A stretch of DNA of 64,000 bases from DAHUYF01 sp035623985 (GTDB taxonomy: Bacteria; Pseudomonadota; Alphaproteobacteria; ATCC43930; CGMCC-115725): NCBI GenBank assembly GCA_035623985.1, contig DASPSJ010000060.1, forward strand, positions 124,001 to 188,000. Reading direction: 5' to 3'. The notes beneath the pieces are model-generated. The model was given only the letters and a program-made list of their open reading frames with translations, did not search any database and was not told the DNA's origin. The translations under genes and the position numbers were made by a program. Positions 45,408 through 56,393 of this stretch are shown here, piece by piece (the first letter of the stretch is position 1; the number at the start of each line of letters is the position of its first letter).

Positions 45408-47168
45408 CTACCCCGGAAGGCCCGCGCGCAGCAGCATGGCGCGGTGGTGGTCGCGATCTTCCTCGTGCTTGTAGTGCTGCGTCGCGAGATACGCGCTCAC
45501 CGAAAATGCCGGCGCTTGCGCCAGCACCGCCTGCGCGAGCGCCTGGGCGCGCGGCATGTCGTCCATGGCCGCGTGGCAGGCGGCAAGGAAGGCATGCTGG
45601 CCATGATCCGGTTGCGCGACATGGCCGAACGCCTCGATCGCTTCGGAATAGCGCCGCGCCACGAAATAGGCGCGGCCGAGATGGCTCCAGAAGCGTTCGG
45701 GATGATACGGATTGAGGCGCATCGCCTTTCGGATCCATTCGATGCCCTCTTCGGCCCGACCGATCCAGGTAAGCATCTCGCCCTGCTGCACAACGATCAG
45801 GTCGTCATTCGGATTCAATGCGAGCGCTCGCGCCTGATGATGCAGCGCTCGCTCATGATCGTGGCTCACGACAAGATTCGTGGCGGCAAGGATGCGATGG
45901 ACGTCGCTATCGTTGTCGTCCAGTCCCCGTGCGATCCGCAGCTCATCGCGGATCGCCCGAAGGGTCGCGTCGACATCGGAACACCAGCCGCGCACGTAGC
46001 TCTGGCCCAGCGTGCATGCCCTCCAGGCATGAGCGTGGGCGTAATCGGGGTCGAGCGCGATGGCGCGTTCCAGCATCCGCAACGCCTGGACATTGTCCTC
46101 GCAGTGCGAGCGATGATGCAGCAGCTTGCCCGCGAGAACGAGTTCCCACGCGGCGAGATTTTCCGGCGTCTTGCGCTTGACGCGCTCGCGCGCCGCGGCT
46201 TCGACGCGGCCGGGCAGCACGGCGGCAATCGCCGTGGTGATCTCGTCCTGAATGTCGAAGATGTCCTTGAGCTCGCGGTCGTAGCGTTCGGCCCAAAGAT
46301 GATGGTCGCCCTCCGCCTCGATGAGCTGAACGGTAACGCGCACGCGGTTGCTCGATTTGCGCACGCTTCCTTCCACCACGTATTGCACGCCCAGCTCCTT
46401 CGCGACGCTCTGCACGTTGACCGCCTTGCCCTTGTAGACGAAGACGGAATTACGCGAGATCACGAAAAGCTCGTGGAAGCGGGAGAGCTCGGTCAGGATA
46501 TCTTCGGTCAGGCCATCCGCGAAGAATTCCTGCTCGGGATCGCCGCTCATATTGGCGAAAGGAAGGACGGCGATGGTAGGCTTGCGCGGCGCCGGCGACG
46601 GCTGCGGCGCGGTCACGCCCGTGCGTTCCGAGGCGATGCGCCAAACGCGAACCGGCCGGTCTATGTTCTTGAGCGCCTGCTCGCCGGCGTCTTCGGCCGC
46701 AAAAGGGACCTTGCCGCGCGCATGGTCGAGCACGGTCTGCGAAACGCAGATGCCGCCCGGCTCCGCCAACCCCTCGAGGCGCGCCGCTATATTGACGCCA
46801 TCGCCATAAACGTCGCCGCCATCGATAATCACGTCGCCGAGGTTGATGCCGACGCGAAACTCGATGCGCGCTTCGCGCGGCACGGCGCGGTTGCGCTCTT
46901 TCATCGCGTCTTGCACGAGGACGGCGCAGCGCAGCGCGTCAACGACGCTTGGAAACTCGAGCAGCATGCCGTCTCCGGTGGTCTTGACGATGCGGCCACG
47001 GTGCTCCTCGATCGCGGGATCGACCAGCTCGCGACGCAGCGCCTTCAGCGCGGCAAGCGTCCCTTCTTCGTCGCGCCCCATGAGACGCGACCAGCCCACG
47101 ATATCGACCGCCAGAATCGCGGCGAGCCGGCGCTCGGAACGCGATTGGTCGTAGACCTCGCTCGGCAT
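45408..47168 (-). CDS. Class III adenylate cyclase with TolB/FlgO-like and TPR domains
   Basis: 586 residues. N-terminal cyclase domain (about residues 10-180): AILAVDIVGWSRLMG with the metal Asp, KTTGDGMLLEF, RVGINLGDVI and GDGVNIAARLEGLAE. Then a FlgO/TolB-like domain (IAVLPFANMSGDPEQEFFAD) and C-terminal TPR repeats (about 350-580). This architecture is frequent in alphaproteobacteria; the ligand is unknown. Standing alone between the TA pair and trpB, it belongs to the inserted block. Confidence 0.9.
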   Translation of the reverse strand: MPSEVYDQSRSERRLAAILAVDIVGWSRLMGRDEEGTLAALKALRRELVDPAIEEHRGRIVKTTGDGMLLEFPSVVDALRCAVLVQDAMKERNRAVPREARIEFRVGINLGDVIIDGGDVYGDGVNIAARLEGLAEPGGICVSQTVLDHARGKVPFAAEDAGEQALKNIDRPVRVWRIASERTGVTAPQPSPAPRKPTIAVLPFANMSGDPEQEFFADGLTEDILTELSRFHELFVISRNSVFVYKGKAVNVQSVAKELGVQYVVEGSVRKSSNRVRVTVQLIEAEGDHHLWAERYDRELKDIFDIQDEITTAIAAVLPGRVEAAARERVKRKTPENLAAWELVLAGKLLHHRSHCEDNVQALRMLERAIALDPDYAHAHAWRACTLGQSYVRGWCSDVDATLRAIRDELRIARGLDDNDSDVHRILAATNLVVSHDHERALHHQARALALNPNDDLIVVQQGEMLTWIGRAEEGIEWIRKAMRLNPYHPERFWSHLGRAYFVARRYSEAIEAFGHVAQPDHGQHAFLAACHAAMDDMPRAQALAQAVLAQAPAFSVSAYLATQHYKHEEDRDHHRAMLLRAGLPG

Positions 47169-47662
47169 GGCGGTAACAGCCCCGTCACAATCGGTGGAGT
47201 GGTGATCCTAGCAGAGAGCGGCATAGGGCATAAGCGATTGCAGAAAACAGCGCACGAGACACTATATATACGTGTTTCAAGGAATTTTTTCTCTTATAAA
47301 GAGCCTCCGGCGCCTGCTGGCGCGCGAGGATCAATGGGGTGACAGCCGGCGCAAAACCGGACCAGGCGTTGCCTTATCCAATCCAGCTTTGAGCCGGGAG
47401 GTGAAGCCGTCAGTGCGAGGGCGGCGATGGCGCTGCTGCCACCTTCCGCGAGAGACGACGGATGGCCGCGCTCGGCCGGAAGGCGGGCGCTCGCGCCTTC
47501 GCGGACGCGCGATCGGCGCCCGTTCAACCGGCGCACGCCAGAGCCGAGCGTCCACGGCCGGCGCAGCGGATAAAGCGGCCCCGGCCTTGCCGCATTTGAG
47601 TGCACCGCGGCTTCTGGGGTAAAAGACCGCTCCTGCAAGCGGCGGCGGAAAGTCCGGGGTTC
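47169..47662. other. Divergent intergenic region between cyclase gene and trpB
   Basis: No gene supported. An AT-rich stretch at about 47255-47300 (cactatatatacg, then ttttttctcttataaag) may hold the promoters of one or both divergent genes; I cannot place boxes with confidence. The GC-rich remainder up to trpB holds only shadow frames. This is the right edge of the block that splits trpF from trpB. Confidence 0.4.
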
Positions 47663-48870
<1,208 letters not shown>

Positions 48871-48874
<4 letters not shown>

Positions 48875-49707
48875 GCGGCCGCATCGCCCGGCGCTTCGCC
48901 GAGATCAAGGCGGCGGGCCGAGCCGCGCTCATCCCCTATCTCACCTGCGGCGATCCCGACGCCAAGACCTTCGCGCGCCTCTTGGCGGATCTGCCGGCGA
49001 GCGGCGCCGACCTCATCGAGATCGGCATGCCGTTCTCCGATCCGATGGCGGACGGGCCGTCGATCCAGGCGGCGGGGCTACGCGCGCTCAAAGCGGGCAT
49101 GACGCTCAAGGAGACGCTGGCGATCGTGCGCGCCTTCCGCGCCCAAGACGCCGCGACGCCGGTCGTGCTGATGGGCTATTACAACCCGATCTTCATCTAT
49201 GGCGTGGCGCGCTTCCTGGCGGACGCCAAATCCAGCGGCGTCGACGGGCTGATCGTCGTCGACTTGCCGCCGGAGCATGACGAGGAGCTGTGCCTGCCGG
49301 CGCTGGCCGCAGGGCTCGACTTCATCCGCCTTGCGACGCCCACCACCGACGACCGGCGGCTGCCGACGGTGCTGAAGCACAGCGCCGGCTTCGTCTATTA
49401 CGTCTCGGTCGCCGGCGTCACCGGCACCAAATCCGCCGACGCGCAGTCGGTCGCCGAAGCGGTGGCGCGGATCCGGCGCCAATCGAGCCTGCCGGTGGCG
49501 GTGGGCTTCGGCATCCGCACGGCGGCGCAGGCGGCGGCGGTGGCGCTGAGCGCGGACGCGGCGGCGGTCGGCTCGGCGCTGGTCGAGGAAGTGGCCGCGC
49601 ATCTCGACGCGGCCGGCAAGGCGCAACCCGAGCTTGTCGCCGCCGTGCTCGGCCGCGTGCGCGCGCTGGCCGACGGCGTGCGCGGCGCGCGGCGGGTCCC
49701 GGCGTGA
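48871..49707 (+). CDS. trpA: Tryptophan synthase alpha chain
   Basis: Cleaves indole-3-glycerol phosphate and channels indole to TrpB. GTG start overlapping trpB. The 278-residue barrel has catalytic Glu in LIEIGMPFSDPMADGP and Asp in LIVVDLPPEHDEEL, and GFGIRTAAQA for phosphate binding. Confidence 0.96.
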
Positions 49708-49714
49708 GGCGGCG

Positions 49715-50599
49715 ATGAACTGGCTGACCAATTTCGTCCTGCCCAAGATCCGCGCCGTCGTGGCCAAGAAGGACGTGCCGGACAATCTCTGGCACAAATG
49801 CCCGAATTGCGGCCAGATGCTGTTCCACCGCGACCTCGAAGCGAGCCTCTTCGTCTGCGGGAGCTGCGGCCATCATTTGCGCCTGCCGCCGGAGCGGCGG
49901 CTGGCGCTGCTGTTCGACGAGGGCCGCTACACGGCGATCGAGCTGCCCAAGACCCTGGTCGATCCGCTCAAGTTCCGCGACCGCCGGCGCTACACCGAGC
50001 GCCTCAAGGAGGCGCAGGCCAAGGCCGGCGACCAGCGCGACGCCTTGGTGGTGGCGCATGGCACGCTGGCCGGGCTCGCCATCGTCGTCGCCGTCTTCGA
50101 CTTCGATTTCCTGGGCGGCTCGATGGGGATCGCCGTCGGCGAAGGGCTGCTGGCCGCGGCGCGGCTGGCGGTGATGCAGGACGCGGCGCTGCTGGTCGTG
50201 CCGGCCTCGGGCGGCGCGCGCATGCAGGAAGGCATCCTGTCGCTGATGCAGATGTCGCGCACGACGCTTGCGGTGGAGATGGTGAAGGAGAAGGGGCTGC
50301 CCTATCTCGTGCTGCTGACCGATCCCACCACCGGCGGCGTCTCCGCCTCTTTCGCCATGCTCGGCGACATCACGCTGGCCGAGCCGGGCGCGGTCATCGG
50401 CTTCACCGGCGCGCGGGTCATCCAGGAGACGATCCGCGAGAAGCTGCCGGAAGGCTTCCAGCGCGCCGAATACCTGCTCGAGCACGGCATGGTCGACATG
50501 GTGGTGCCGCGCCGCGAGCTGCGCGACACGCTGGCGCGGCTGCTGGGCCTGCTGCGCCGCCCGGAGCCGCCGATGCAGGCGGTGCCGGTCGGCGGCTAA
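49715..50599 (+). CDS. accD: Acetyl-CoA carboxylase carboxyltransferase subunit beta
   Basis: Carboxyltransferase subunit that forms malonyl-CoA with AccA. ATG 49715, 294 residues, seven bases after trpA. Zinc finger CPNC...CGSC at about residues 28-50, then DFDFLGGSMG and PASGGARMQEG for the crotonase-like oxyanion site. Confidence 0.96.
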   Translation: MNWLTNFVLPKIRAVVAKKDVPDNLWHKCPNCGQMLFHRDLEASLFVCGSCGHHLRLPPERRLALLFDEGRYTAIELPKTLVDPLKFRDRRRYTERLKEAQAKAGDQRDALVVAHGTLAGLAIVVAVFDFDFLGGSMGIAVGEGLLAAARLAVMQDAALLVVPASGGARMQEGILSLMQMSRTTLAVEMVKEKGLPYLVLLTDPTTGGVSASFAMLGDITLAEPGAVIGFTGARVIQETIREKLPEGFQRAEYLLEHGMVDMVVPRRELRDTLARLLGLLRRPEPPMQAVPVGG

Positions 50600-50652
50600 G
50601 GCGCTTCCAAGGGATTGGCCTTCACGGGGCGGCCATCGCCGATGGCGGTCAG

Positions 50653-50760
50653 CACGGAGAGCACGGAGGACGCGGAGAAAAATAAAATGAATGCCTCTCG
50701 CGGCGGCGTTCGCGCCGAGCCGCCCGTCCTTTCTCCGTGACCTCCGTGCCGCCGCGGTGG
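50653..50760. repeat. Inverted repeat of CACGGAG/CTCCGTG words between accD and folC
   Basis: Left arm (about 50653-50680) repeats CACGGAG-type words followed by GAAAAATAAAATG; right arm (about 50730-50760) carries TTTCTCCGTGACCTCCGTG. The AT-rich centre stands out. Such words recur between genes in many bacteria. Confidence 0.6.
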
Positions 50761-50834
50761 AAGCGAGCACGGCGCAATGGACCGGTTCCTCGCGCCCGCC
50801 ATGCCGGGAGCCGGGGACCAGGAGTCCGGTGTTG

Positions 50835-52127
50835 ATGGTCGATGCGATCCTGGAACGGCTGCTGCGGCTGCATCCGAAGCTGATCGACCTGTCGCTCGAC
50901 CGCGTGCGGCGGCTGCTGGCGGCCTTGGGCGAGCCGCAGCGCTGCCTGCCGCCGGCGATCCACGTCGCCGGCACCAACGGCAAGGGCTCGACCATCGCCT
51001 TCCTGCGCGCCGCGCTCGAAGCGGCGGGCCTGCGCGTCCATGCCTTCACCAAGCCGCATCTCATCCGCTTCAACGAGCGCATCCGCCTTGCCGGAAGGCT
51101 GATCGACGACGCCCTGCTGGCGGCGCTGCTGGAGGAATGCGAGCGCGCCAATGGTGGCGCGCCCATCACCTATTTCGAGATCACCACCGCCGCCGCCTTC
51201 CTCGCCTTCGCGCGCGCGCCCGCCGACATCCTGCTGCTCGAGACCGGGCTCGGCGGGCGCTTCGACGCCACCAACGTCATCGAGCGCCCGGCGCTGGCGG
51301 CGATCACGCCGATCTCGCTCGACCACCAGCATTTCCTCGGCGAGACGGTGGCGGCGATCGCCGGCGAGAAGGCCGGCATCATCAAGCCCGGGCGCCCGGC
51401 GGTGCTGGCGCCGCAGCCGGAAGCGGCGCGCCGCGTGCTGAAAGCGCGCGCCGAAGCGCTGGGCGCGCCGCTCTTCGCCGCCGGCAGCGACTGGCAGGCC
51501 GGCGCGACGCCGGACGGCATGCGCTATGAAGGCCGCCGCTGGCCGCGCCTCGACCTGCCGAAGCCGGGGCTGATCGGACCGCACCAGATCGAGAATGCCG
51601 GCACGGCGCTCGCTTGTCTCGACGTGCTGGAGGCGGTGACGCTCGACCCGCCGGCGCTGGCGCGGGGGCTCGAGACCGTCGCCTGGCCGGCGCGGCTGCA
51701 ACGCCTTTCCCGCGGCCGGCTCGCGGCGCTGCTGCCGCCGGGCGCGGAGCTGTGGCTCGACGGCGGGCACAATGCGGGCGGCGGCGCGGCGCTGGCGGCG
51801 GTGGCGCAAGCCTGGCAGGAGAAGCCGCTGCGTCTCGTCTTCGGCATGCTGGCGAGCCATGACGCGCGCGCCTTTCTCGCGCCGCTGGCGCCTTTTGCCG
51901 CCTTCCTCGCGGCGCTCGCCATTCCCGGCGAGGCGAACGCCATCCCGGCCGAGGACGGTGCGGCGGCGGCGCGCGCGCTGGGCATCGCCGCCGAGCCCGC
52001 CGCCGGCATCGCCGCGGCGCTGGCGCGGCTCGGCGCGGAGGCGCCGCCGGGGCGGGTGCTGATCTGCGGCTCGCTCTATCTCGCCGGCCGGGCGCTGGCC
52101 GAGAACGGATCGCAACCTATAGACTAA
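50835..52127 (+). CDS. folC: Bifunctional folylpolyglutamate/dihydrofolate synthase
   Basis: Adds glutamate to folates. ATG 50835 with AGGAG upstream (a TTG one codon earlier is possible), 430 residues. P-loop HVAGTNGKGSTIAFL, TKPHLIRFNERI, LLLETGLGGRFDATN, LDHQHFLGETVAAIAGEKAG, and WLDGGHNAGG. Order accD-folC is conserved; the truncated longer frame upstream crosses the repeat. Confidence 0.94.
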   Translation: MVDAILERLLRLHPKLIDLSLDRVRRLLAALGEPQRCLPPAIHVAGTNGKGSTIAFLRAALEAAGLRVHAFTKPHLIRFNERIRLAGRLIDDALLAALLEECERANGGAPITYFEITTAAAFLAFARAPADILLLETGLGGRFDATNVIERPALAAITPISLDHQHFLGETVAAIAGEKAGIIKPGRPAVLAPQPEAARRVLKARAEALGAPLFAAGSDWQAGATPDGMRYEGRRWPRLDLPKPGLIGPHQIENAGTALACLDVLEAVTLDPPALARGLETVAWPARLQRLSRGRLAALLPPGAELWLDGGHNAGGGAALAAVAQAWQEKPLRLVFGMLASHDARAFLAPLAPFAAFLAALAIPGEANAIPAEDGAAAARALGIAAEPAAGIAAALARLGAEAPPGRVLICGSLYLAGRALAENGSQPID

Positions 52128-52212
52128 ATCCTATCTTTACCTGCAACCGATATAATCGCGGGTTGCCGGCAACGGGTGCGCGCCGAATCCGGCTTTCGCC
52201 CAGGAGCCCGCG

Positions 52213-54957
52213 ATGCCCAGCCTGCGCCTGCACCGCCTCGCCGCGGCGGCGACCCGCCCGCTTTCGATGCTCGCCCGGGCAAAAGAAGGCTGGCAGCCCA
52301 GCTTCCGCGCGCATGTCATCGCCCTGGCGATCGCCAGCATGCTGCCCTTGGCCGGGCTCGGCGTCTATTCGACGCTGCGGCTGGCGGCGGGCGAGCGTGC
52401 CGCCGACCAGAGCGAGATCGTCGGCACCGCGCGCGCCGTCGCCACGACGATCGAGCAGAACTTTCGCCACCACCTGAGGATCCTGCGCGCGCTCGCGACG
52501 CGGCTCCCTCGGGAGGACGCGGATTTGGCCGATTTCTACGGCAATTGCGCCGCGCACGCCGCCGAGAACGACGGCTGGATCTTCCTCGCCGACAGCAGCG
52601 GACGACAGATCCTGAACACGCGGCGGCCGCTTGGCGCCGCCCTGCCGACGGTCGCGCCGACGCGCGACTTCGCCGAGGCGGTCGCCACGGGCGAGCCGCG
52701 CATTTCCAACCTCCACGCCGGCATGATCGAGCCGCAGCCGCAAGTCGCGGTCTACCAGCCCATCATCGAGGATGGCCGCGTGACGCGCGTTCTGGGCATC
52801 GTGTTTGCGACGCGCGCGCTCAACGCGCTGCTGCGCGCGCAACATCTGCCGGAGGCGTGGATGGTTGCCGCCATCGACCGCGACGGCACCATCGTCGCCA
52901 ATCCCGATGACATGGCGCCGGTTCTCGGCCACCAGGCGAGCCCGGAGATCCGCGCCCTCGCGGCGCAGCGGAGCGAAGGCTTCCTCCACCTGACCAACCG
53001 CCGGGGCGTCGCGGTCCATGTGGCGGCGGCACCGTCGGCGCTGTCGGGATGGACGGTGGTGGTCGGCATTCCCGCCGCCATCATCAACGCGCCGCTTCAC
53101 CAGACGTTGCGGCGGTTCGCCGTGGCGGGCGGCGCGCTGCTGCTGCTGGCGCTGGGCGCCGCGGCGCTCATCGGCGGCCATCTCGCCAAGGCGATGAGGC
53201 AGCTCGCCGGCGCCGCCGGCGCGCTCGCCCGCCACGAGCCGATACCGGCGACGCGCTCGACGGTGCGCGAGGTGAACCAGGCAGCGCGCGCGCTGCGCGA
53301 TGCCGGCAACGCGCTCGCCGAGAGCGCGGCGCAGCTTCGCCGCAGCCAGCAGCACCTGCTGAAAGCCCAGCACGTCGCCCGCATGGGCAGCGTCGAGCAC
53401 GACCTCAAATCCGGCAAGATCGAGTGCAGCGACGAGGTCTTCCACATCTTCGGCGTCGATCGCGCCGGCTTCGACCTGAACCGGCGGAACATGCTCGCCC
53501 TGATCCATCCGGAGGACCGCGACCGGTTGCGCGAAGCGATGGCGGCGGTGCGGCCCGGCATCGAGCGGCAGTCGCTGGAGTGCCGGATCGTCCGGCCCGA
53601 CGGCGAGATCCGGATCGTGCGGCGCGAGGCGGAGCCGATCCTGGACGAGAGCGGCGCGCCCTGCCGGCTGTTCGTAACGCTCCTCGACGTGACCGAGCAG
53701 CGCGCGGCCGAGGAGCGGCAGCGCCAGCTCGAGCGGGAGCTGCTCTCCGCGCAGCAGCGCGAGGCCGACCGGCTGCGCGACAGCGAGGCGCGGCTGCGCC
53801 GCAGCCAGCAGCATTTGGCGGTCGCCCAGCGCGTCGCGCAAACCGGCAGCGTGCTCTACGACGTCGCCACGGAAACCGAAGAATGGTCGGACGAGCTCTA
53901 TCGCACCAACGGATTGAAACGCGGCGAGCAGCCGGCAACCTTTGCGGCGGTCCTCCCGCTCGTCCTCGAGGAAGATCGCGCGAAGCTCGTCGCGGTCAAG
54001 GCGGCGGTGGAACGCGGCGAGCAGCCGGCGCCGATGCAGTATCGCCTGCGCCGTCCCGATGGCGAGCTGCGGACGATCCTGCTCGATGTCGCGCCGCTGG
54101 GCGATGACGACTGCCCGCCGAGCCAGGTCGTCGTCACGTTGCGCGACGTGACGGAGCTGCGCGCGGCCGAAGAGCGCGAGCGCGATCTCGAGCGCCAGCT
54201 CCTGCACGCGCAGAAGCTCGAGGCGCTGGGCACGCTCGCCGGCGGCGTCGCGCACGACCTCAACAACGCGCTGGTGCCAGTGCTGGCGCTTGCCAAGATG
54301 ACGATGAGGCGGCTCCCGGAAGGCAGCCGCGAGCACGCCAATCTCGCCACCATCCTGAAGGCAGGCGAGCGGGCGCGCGACCTGGTGCGCCAGATCCTCG
54401 CCTTCAGCCGCAAGGACGCGCCGACGCGCCAGGCCGTCGATCTTGCCGCGCTCTTGCGGGATTCGCTGCGGATGCTGGCCTCGAGCCTGCCGGCGACGAT
54501 CCGCATCGACGAGGCGATCGAGGAGGTGCCGCTGGTCTCGGCCGATCCCGGCCAGCTCCACCAGGTCGCGATCAATCTGATGGTCAACGCCGCCCATGCG
54601 ATCGGCGACAAGATGGGCATGATCGCGGTCAGGCTGGACGCGGAGCCTCCTCCGCTGCCCGACGCGGGCGGCAACGACACCCTCGCGCCGATCGTCCATC
54701 TCGCGGTCGTGGACACCGGCTGCGGCATGGACGAGACGACGCGGCAGCGCATTTTCGAGCCGTTCTTCACCACCAAGCCGGTCGGCGAAGGCACCGGCCT
54801 CGGCCTCTCGGTGGTGCATGGCATCATCGCCCAGCATGGCGGCCGGATCGCGGTGGAGAGCCGGCCGGGCGAGGGCACGCGCTTCGACATCTATCTGCCG
54901 GCGCTCTCGGGCGAAGAGGAGGCAGAGCAGCTCGAGACCGCGGCGCTGGCGATTTGA
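52213..54957 (+). CDS. Hybrid-sensor-type histidine kinase with periplasmic sensor and two PAS domains
   Basis: 914 residues. Two membrane segments (about 34-58 and 300-322) enclose a dCACHE-like periplasmic domain. Two PAS domains follow (RMGSVEHDLKSGKIECSDEV; QTGSVLYDVATETEEWSDEL), each with coiled-coil linkers, then the phosphoacceptor His681 in GGVAHDLNNA and a HATPase domain (N box LMVNAAHAI, DTGCGMDE, GTGLGLSVVHG). No receiver domain is attached; a separate receiver gene lies on the other strand 1.4 kb downstream and is the likely partner. Signal unknown. Confidence 0.92.
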   Translation: MPSLRLHRLAAAATRPLSMLARAKEGWQPSFRAHVIALAIASMLPLAGLGVYSTLRLAAGERAADQSEIVGTARAVATTIEQNFRHHLRILRALATRLPREDADLADFYGNCAAHAAENDGWIFLADSSGRQILNTRRPLGAALPTVAPTRDFAEAVATGEPRISNLHAGMIEPQPQVAVYQPIIEDGRVTRVLGIVFATRALNALLRAQHLPEAWMVAAIDRDGTIVANPDDMAPVLGHQASPEIRALAAQRSEGFLHLTNRRGVAVHVAAAPSALSGWTVVVGIPAAIINAPLHQTLRRFAVAGGALLLLALGAAALIGGHLAKAMRQLAGAAGALARHEPIPATRSTVREVNQAARALRDAGNALAESAAQLRRSQQHLLKAQHVARMGSVEHDLKSGKIECSDEVFHIFGVDRAGFDLNRRNMLALIHPEDRDRLREAMAAVRPGIERQSLECRIVRPDGEIRIVRREAEPILDESGAPCRLFVTLLDVTEQRAAEERQRQLERELLSAQQREADRLRDSEARLRRSQQHLAVAQRVAQTGSVLYDVATETEEWSDELYRTNGLKRGEQPATFAAVLPLVLEEDRAKLVAVKAAVERGEQPAPMQYRLRRPDGELRTILLDVAPLGDDDCPPSQVVVTLRDVTELRAAEERERDLERQLLHAQKLEALGTLAGGVAHDLNNALVPVLALAKMTMRRLPEGSREHANLATILKAGERARDLVRQILAFSRKDAPTRQAVDLAALLRDSLRMLASSLPATIRIDEAIEEVPLVSADPGQLHQVAINLMVNAAHAIGDKMGMIAVRLDAEPPPLPDAGGNDTLAPIVHLAVVDTGCGMDETTRQRIFEPFFTTKPVGEGTGLGLSVVHGIIAQHGGRIAVESRPGEGTRFDIYLPALSGEEEAEQLETAALAI

Positions 54958-55006
54958 ACCGGCGAGCGCGGGCCGGCGGTTCTCCGCCGCGAGCGGCCGG
55001 AACCGC

Positions 55007-56377
55007 TCAGTGCCTCAGGAAGGCGCGATAGAGATCGTCGAGGCGGAAATCGACGATGCCGCGCGGATGCTCGATCGGGCTCGCCACCGCGCCGCCGTCG
55101 ATATAGTTGAAGCCGGCGCCGAGCGCGACAACGACCCGGCTCAGCGATCTGGCGCCGTGAAGATAGCTCGGGATCCCCGCCTTCTCCGCGGCGCGGGCGA
55201 AGCGGTTCATGTACTGCATCAGCGCGGCCTCGGAGCAAGAGATGTGGGCGATGTCGCAGCCGATCGCCGCGGCGCCGCAGCCCTTGACGTTGGCAAAATC
55301 GGCGACGTCGACCGGCAGGCTCAGCATGAAGCCGCGGCACAGGCGGCGCAGGGTGGCGGTGATCTCGATGAGCCGGGACTGAGGCGCGCCGGCGGGCACG
55401 CCGGCGACCTCCATCATCAGATATTTCCCGGCGCCGTCGGGCAGGTCGCGGCCGAGCGCCGCCAGGTAGTCGCGCCGCCGCCCGGCGGCGGAAAGCGTCT
55501 CGAAATGCACCGGCAAGGTCAGCAGGAGCTGGCGGCCCTCGCGCGTCAGGGCGGCGAGGTCGCGCAAGACGTGCCGGCAGAGCTTACCGTCGAGCCGCGC
55601 GCACTCATCGACATCGTCTTCAACCAGCGCCTCGGCATCGCCCAAGACGCTCGCGCCGTCCGCCGACAAAATCTGGGCGGCGCAGAGATAGGCGGAGACC
55701 ACATTGTGCGAGCGGTCCCAGATCGGCCGATAGACGGCCCGGAAATTGGCCAGGAGATCCCTGCCGCGCGGCGGCGCCCGGCGCGGCTCGGGCGGCGCCT
55801 CGGCTGCCTCGATGAATTCGAGGTCCTCCGCGCCTTCGAGCGAGGCGCAGAGCTGGTCCGTGAGGGAGATGGTCTCGAAGTGGAGGGTGCCGTCGACATG
55901 CGTCACCGCGGTCTTGACCTCGAGCAGGTCGCCGCCCTTCTCCCCCAGGAGCGCCATGGCGATCTCGTCGGCGATCGCCCGGCATTTCACCTTCGCCTGA
56001 TCGGCGGTCAGGCGGGCGAAGACCATGACGTAGGTGAGGCTGTCGACGCTGGTAAAGATGTCGCCCTGGGCGAGGTGGCGCTCGATGATGTTGCGCGCCA
56101 TGTGGTCGGCGCGGTCGGCGATGCGTTCCCAGCCGGCGCCGAAGCGCTCCTTGACCTTCTGCAAGCCGATGAAGTTGATCCGTCCCGAAAACAACGCGCC
56201 CTGGCCCGACTGCACCAGCATCGCCTTGAGCCGATCCTCGAAGGCGCTGGGCGCCGGCGGAGCGGCGACGACCGCGCGCGGGACCGGGCGCCGCCTCGGC
56301 CGCTGCTCCTCGCGCTCCGGCGCCAGCAGATCGGCGAGGCCGCGCCGCAGCCGGTAGAGCATGCCGTGCTTTGCCAC
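55007..56377 (-). CDS. Unknown protein, possibly degenerate GGDEF/EAL-like
   Basis: About 456 residues from a GTG at 56377 (an ATG five codons on is possible), 17 bases after the receiver gene stop, so likely co-transcribed. The N-terminal half (RADHMARNIIERHL ... FTSVDSLTYVMVFARL) has the rhythm of a nucleotide-cyclase-like domain, and the C-terminal half (LRRLCRGFMLSLPVDVADFA, AEKAGIPSYLHGARSLS) of an EAL fold, but neither GGDEF nor EAL catalytic motifs is visible. If the call is right it is non-catalytic, perhaps a receiver output or c-di-GMP sensor. Confidence 0.5.
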   Translation of the reverse strand: MAKHGMLYRLRRGLADLLAPEREEQRPRRRPVPRAVVAAPPAPSAFEDRLKAMLVQSGQGALFSGRINFIGLQKVKERFGAGWERIADRADHMARNIIERHLAQGDIFTSVDSLTYVMVFARLTADQAKVKCRAIADEIAMALLGEKGGDLLEVKTAVTHVDGTLHFETISLTDQLCASLEGAEDLEFIEAAEAPPEPRRAPPRGRDLLANFRAVYRPIWDRSHNVVSAYLCAAQILSADGASVLGDAEALVEDDVDECARLDGKLCRHVLRDLAALTREGRQLLLTLPVHFETLSAAGRRRDYLAALGRDLPDGAGKYLMMEVAGVPAGAPQSRLIEITATLRRLCRGFMLSLPVDVADFANVKGCGAAAIGCDIAHISCSEAALMQYMNRFARAAEKAGIPSYLHGARSLSRVVVALGAGFNYIDGGAVASPIEHPRGIVDFRLDDLYRAFLRH

Positions 56378-56393
56378 GGGCGCCGCCTCGCGC

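Noticed and set aside
47294..47400. FCAGCH, a CxxCH heme-like motif on the minus strand upstream of trpB
   Set aside because: It sits in a shadow frame running through trpB, with no cytochrome context or signal peptide; chance occurrence.
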